A stretch of DNA of 64,000 nucleotides, from NCBI GenBank assembly GCA_025210735.1, contig JAOARD010000001.1:1-64000 (forward strand), given 5' to 3'. This stretch comes from Bacteroidales bacterium. GTDB taxonomy: Bacteria > Bacteroidota > Bacteroidia > Bacteroidales > UBA6680. Within the stretch, counting starts at the first letter, position 1, and the number at the start of each line of letters is the position of its first letter. Under the pieces are notes generated by a model. That model made no database searches. It saw nothing but the letters and a program-made list of their open reading frames with translations, and was not told the DNA's origin. The position numbers were made by a program, and so were the translations under genes. Shown here piece after piece: positions 62,870 to 64,000 of this stretch.

Positions 62870-64000
62870 TAAAAAAAGTTTGCTACAAGAGAAGGTGAAA
62901 TCATTGCCCCTTTTGCCAGGGGTTTACAGATTTTATGATTCCGAAGGCAATATAATATATATTGGTAAAGCTAAATTTTTAAAGAAAAGAGTGTCGTCTT
63001 ATTTTGTTCAGAGTAATAATACTTCGTTCAAAATACGTAGTATGATCAGAAAGATTTCTGATATATCACATATTGTAGTTGATTCGGAATCTGATGCTCT
63101 GTTGCTAGAGAATAATCTTATAAAACAGTATAAACCCCGATACAACTCTCTGCTTAAGGATGATAAAACCTATCCGTGGATTGTTGTAACGAATGAGGAA
63201 TTTCCGCGTGTATTCTTTTCAAGAAATAAGAATCATGGTAGCGCAAGATACTTTGGTCCATTTACTTCAAAGAAGATGGTTAATGTGTTACTTGAGTTGT
63301 TTAAGCGAATATATAAGGTACGCACATGTAAACTGGATATGACTAAAGACACTGTTGCTGAAGGTAAACATAAGGTGTGTTTAGAATATCATATTAAGAA
63401 CTGCTTAGGACCGTGTGTAGGTAAGCAGAGTTATGAAGATTACAACTCCTCAATAAAAGAGATTGTAAGCATATTGAAAGGTAATATACCTTCGCTTATT
63501 TCTGATCTTAAAAACAGGATGAAAGAATTTGCTTCAAATTATATGTTTGAAGAGGCTCAGACAATGAAGGATAAGATACTTGCATTGGAAGGATATCAAT
63601 CTAAATCAACAATTGTAAGTCCTACTATTCATAATATTGATGTATTCGGATATTATTCTACTGATAAGGTATTCTGTGTAAACTATCTGAAGATTGTTAA
63701 TGGAAGTATTGTTCAATCGCATAATACATTTGTAGAGCTAAAATTTCTTACAGAGATAGAGGATGTAATAAAAAGATCTGTTGTTGCTATACGCGATATT
63801 TTTAAGAGCACCTCTAAAGAGATTATAGTTGCCGACAGAATTGATATATCAGGCTTGAATGCAGGATTTGTGATTCCGAAGATAGGGGATAAGAAAAAAC
63901 TACTTGAACTATCTGAACGAAATGCTAAATATTACTACAACGATTATCTGATAGCTAAGGAGGGGAAGCGAAAGGATAAATCGGAGATAGTGCTGGATAG
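62859..64000 (+). CDS. uvrC: Excinuclease ABC subunit C (partial, runs off the window)
   Basis: The first 380 residues of UvrC, which makes both incisions in nucleotide excision repair. The start ATG (MVDDKKSLLQEKVKSLPLLPGVYRF) overlaps the ade stop by 11 bp. The GIY-YIG domain is visible (LPGVYRFYDSEGNIIYIGKAK), with the conserved LKKRVSSYF. The UVR domain follows (MFEEAQTMKDKILALEGY). The frame is open to the end of the window with no stop, so the C-terminal endonuclease and HhH domains are outside. Confidence 0.95.
   Translation, partial: MVDDKKSLLQEKVKSLPLLPGVYRFYDSEGNIIYIGKAKFLKKRVSSYFVQSNNTSFKIRSMIRKISDISHIVVDSESDALLLENNLIKQYKPRYNSLLKDDKTYPWIVVTNEEFPRVFFSRNKNHGSARYFGPFTSKKMVNVLLELFKRIYKVRTCKLDMTKDTVAEGKHKVCLEYHIKNCLGPCVGKQSYEDYNSSIKEIVSILKGNIPSLISDLKNRMKEFASNYMFEEAQTMKDKILALEGYQSKSTIVSPTIHNIDVFGYYSTDKVFCVNYLKIVNGSIVQSHNTFVELKFLTEIEDVIKRSVVAIRDIFKSTSKEIIVADRIDISGLNAGFVIPKIGDKKKLLELSERNAKYYYNDYLIAKEGKRKDKSEIVLD

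Overview
The window comes from a Bacteroidota chromosome, most likely Bacteroidales or Marinilabiliales. Four things point that way: type IX secretion (T9SS) C-terminal sorting domains, a Reg_prop/LytTR two-component pair, the DUF4292-EnvC gene pair, and the Bacteroidota form of YbeY. Genes are A+T rich and mostly lack strong Shine-Dalgarno sequences. No tRNA, rRNA or CRISPR array was seen.

Layout. (1) 1-1.5 kb is debris: the tail of a YhcG-type nuclease gene cut by palindromic hairpins, diverged repeats and an AATCCTGT array. (2) 1.5-8 kb is core: ileS, a DksA-like gene, lspA, and a convergent TPR-LuxR regulator. (3) About 8-21.3 kb is an accessory island. It holds a GHKL-ATPase/nuclease fusion and a GIY-YIG protein, each in what looks like an integron-type cassette with matching core and inverse-core sites. 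It also holds two copies of a 372-nt ORF-less group II intron derivative plus fragments, a WG-repeat lipoprotein, a Fic protein, and two proteins sharing one promoter and N-terminal leader (the leader seen on DUF4157/eCIS-type toxins) with unrelated C-termini. Long repeats of about 465 bp punctuate it. (4) 21.3-30.5 kb carries assorted genes: serine hydrolase, WYL regulator, alpha/beta hydrolase with a stop in its signal peptide, a lipoprotein and a 1296-aa orphan. (5) 31-45 kb is a regulatory and surface locus: a Reg_prop histidine kinase, a LytTR response regulator and two giant T9SS-exported repeat proteins. Paired 13-bp boxes with a 21-bp period, which look like LytTR sites, lie upstream of both surface genes and upstream of a third, ORF-less, structured transcript. 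(6) 45-64 kb is mostly housekeeping: an Fnr-like regulator, OsmC, pheS, a cyclophilin, patatin-BamA, a flippase, dut, TPR, DUF4292, EnvC, an RsbW-like ATPase, ybeY, mnmG, adenine deaminase and the start of uvrC. Two parS-like sites lie at and just after the mnmG stop codon.

How the parts work together. The kinase/LytTR pair probably controls the two surface proteins and the putative RNA. The island looks like a site where cargo and defence genes are swapped by cassette recombination and by homologous recombination between constant 5' leaders and long 3' repeats. The parS pair suggests that the mnmG end lies near the replication origin. All identities given are by-eye estimates; no database search was possible.
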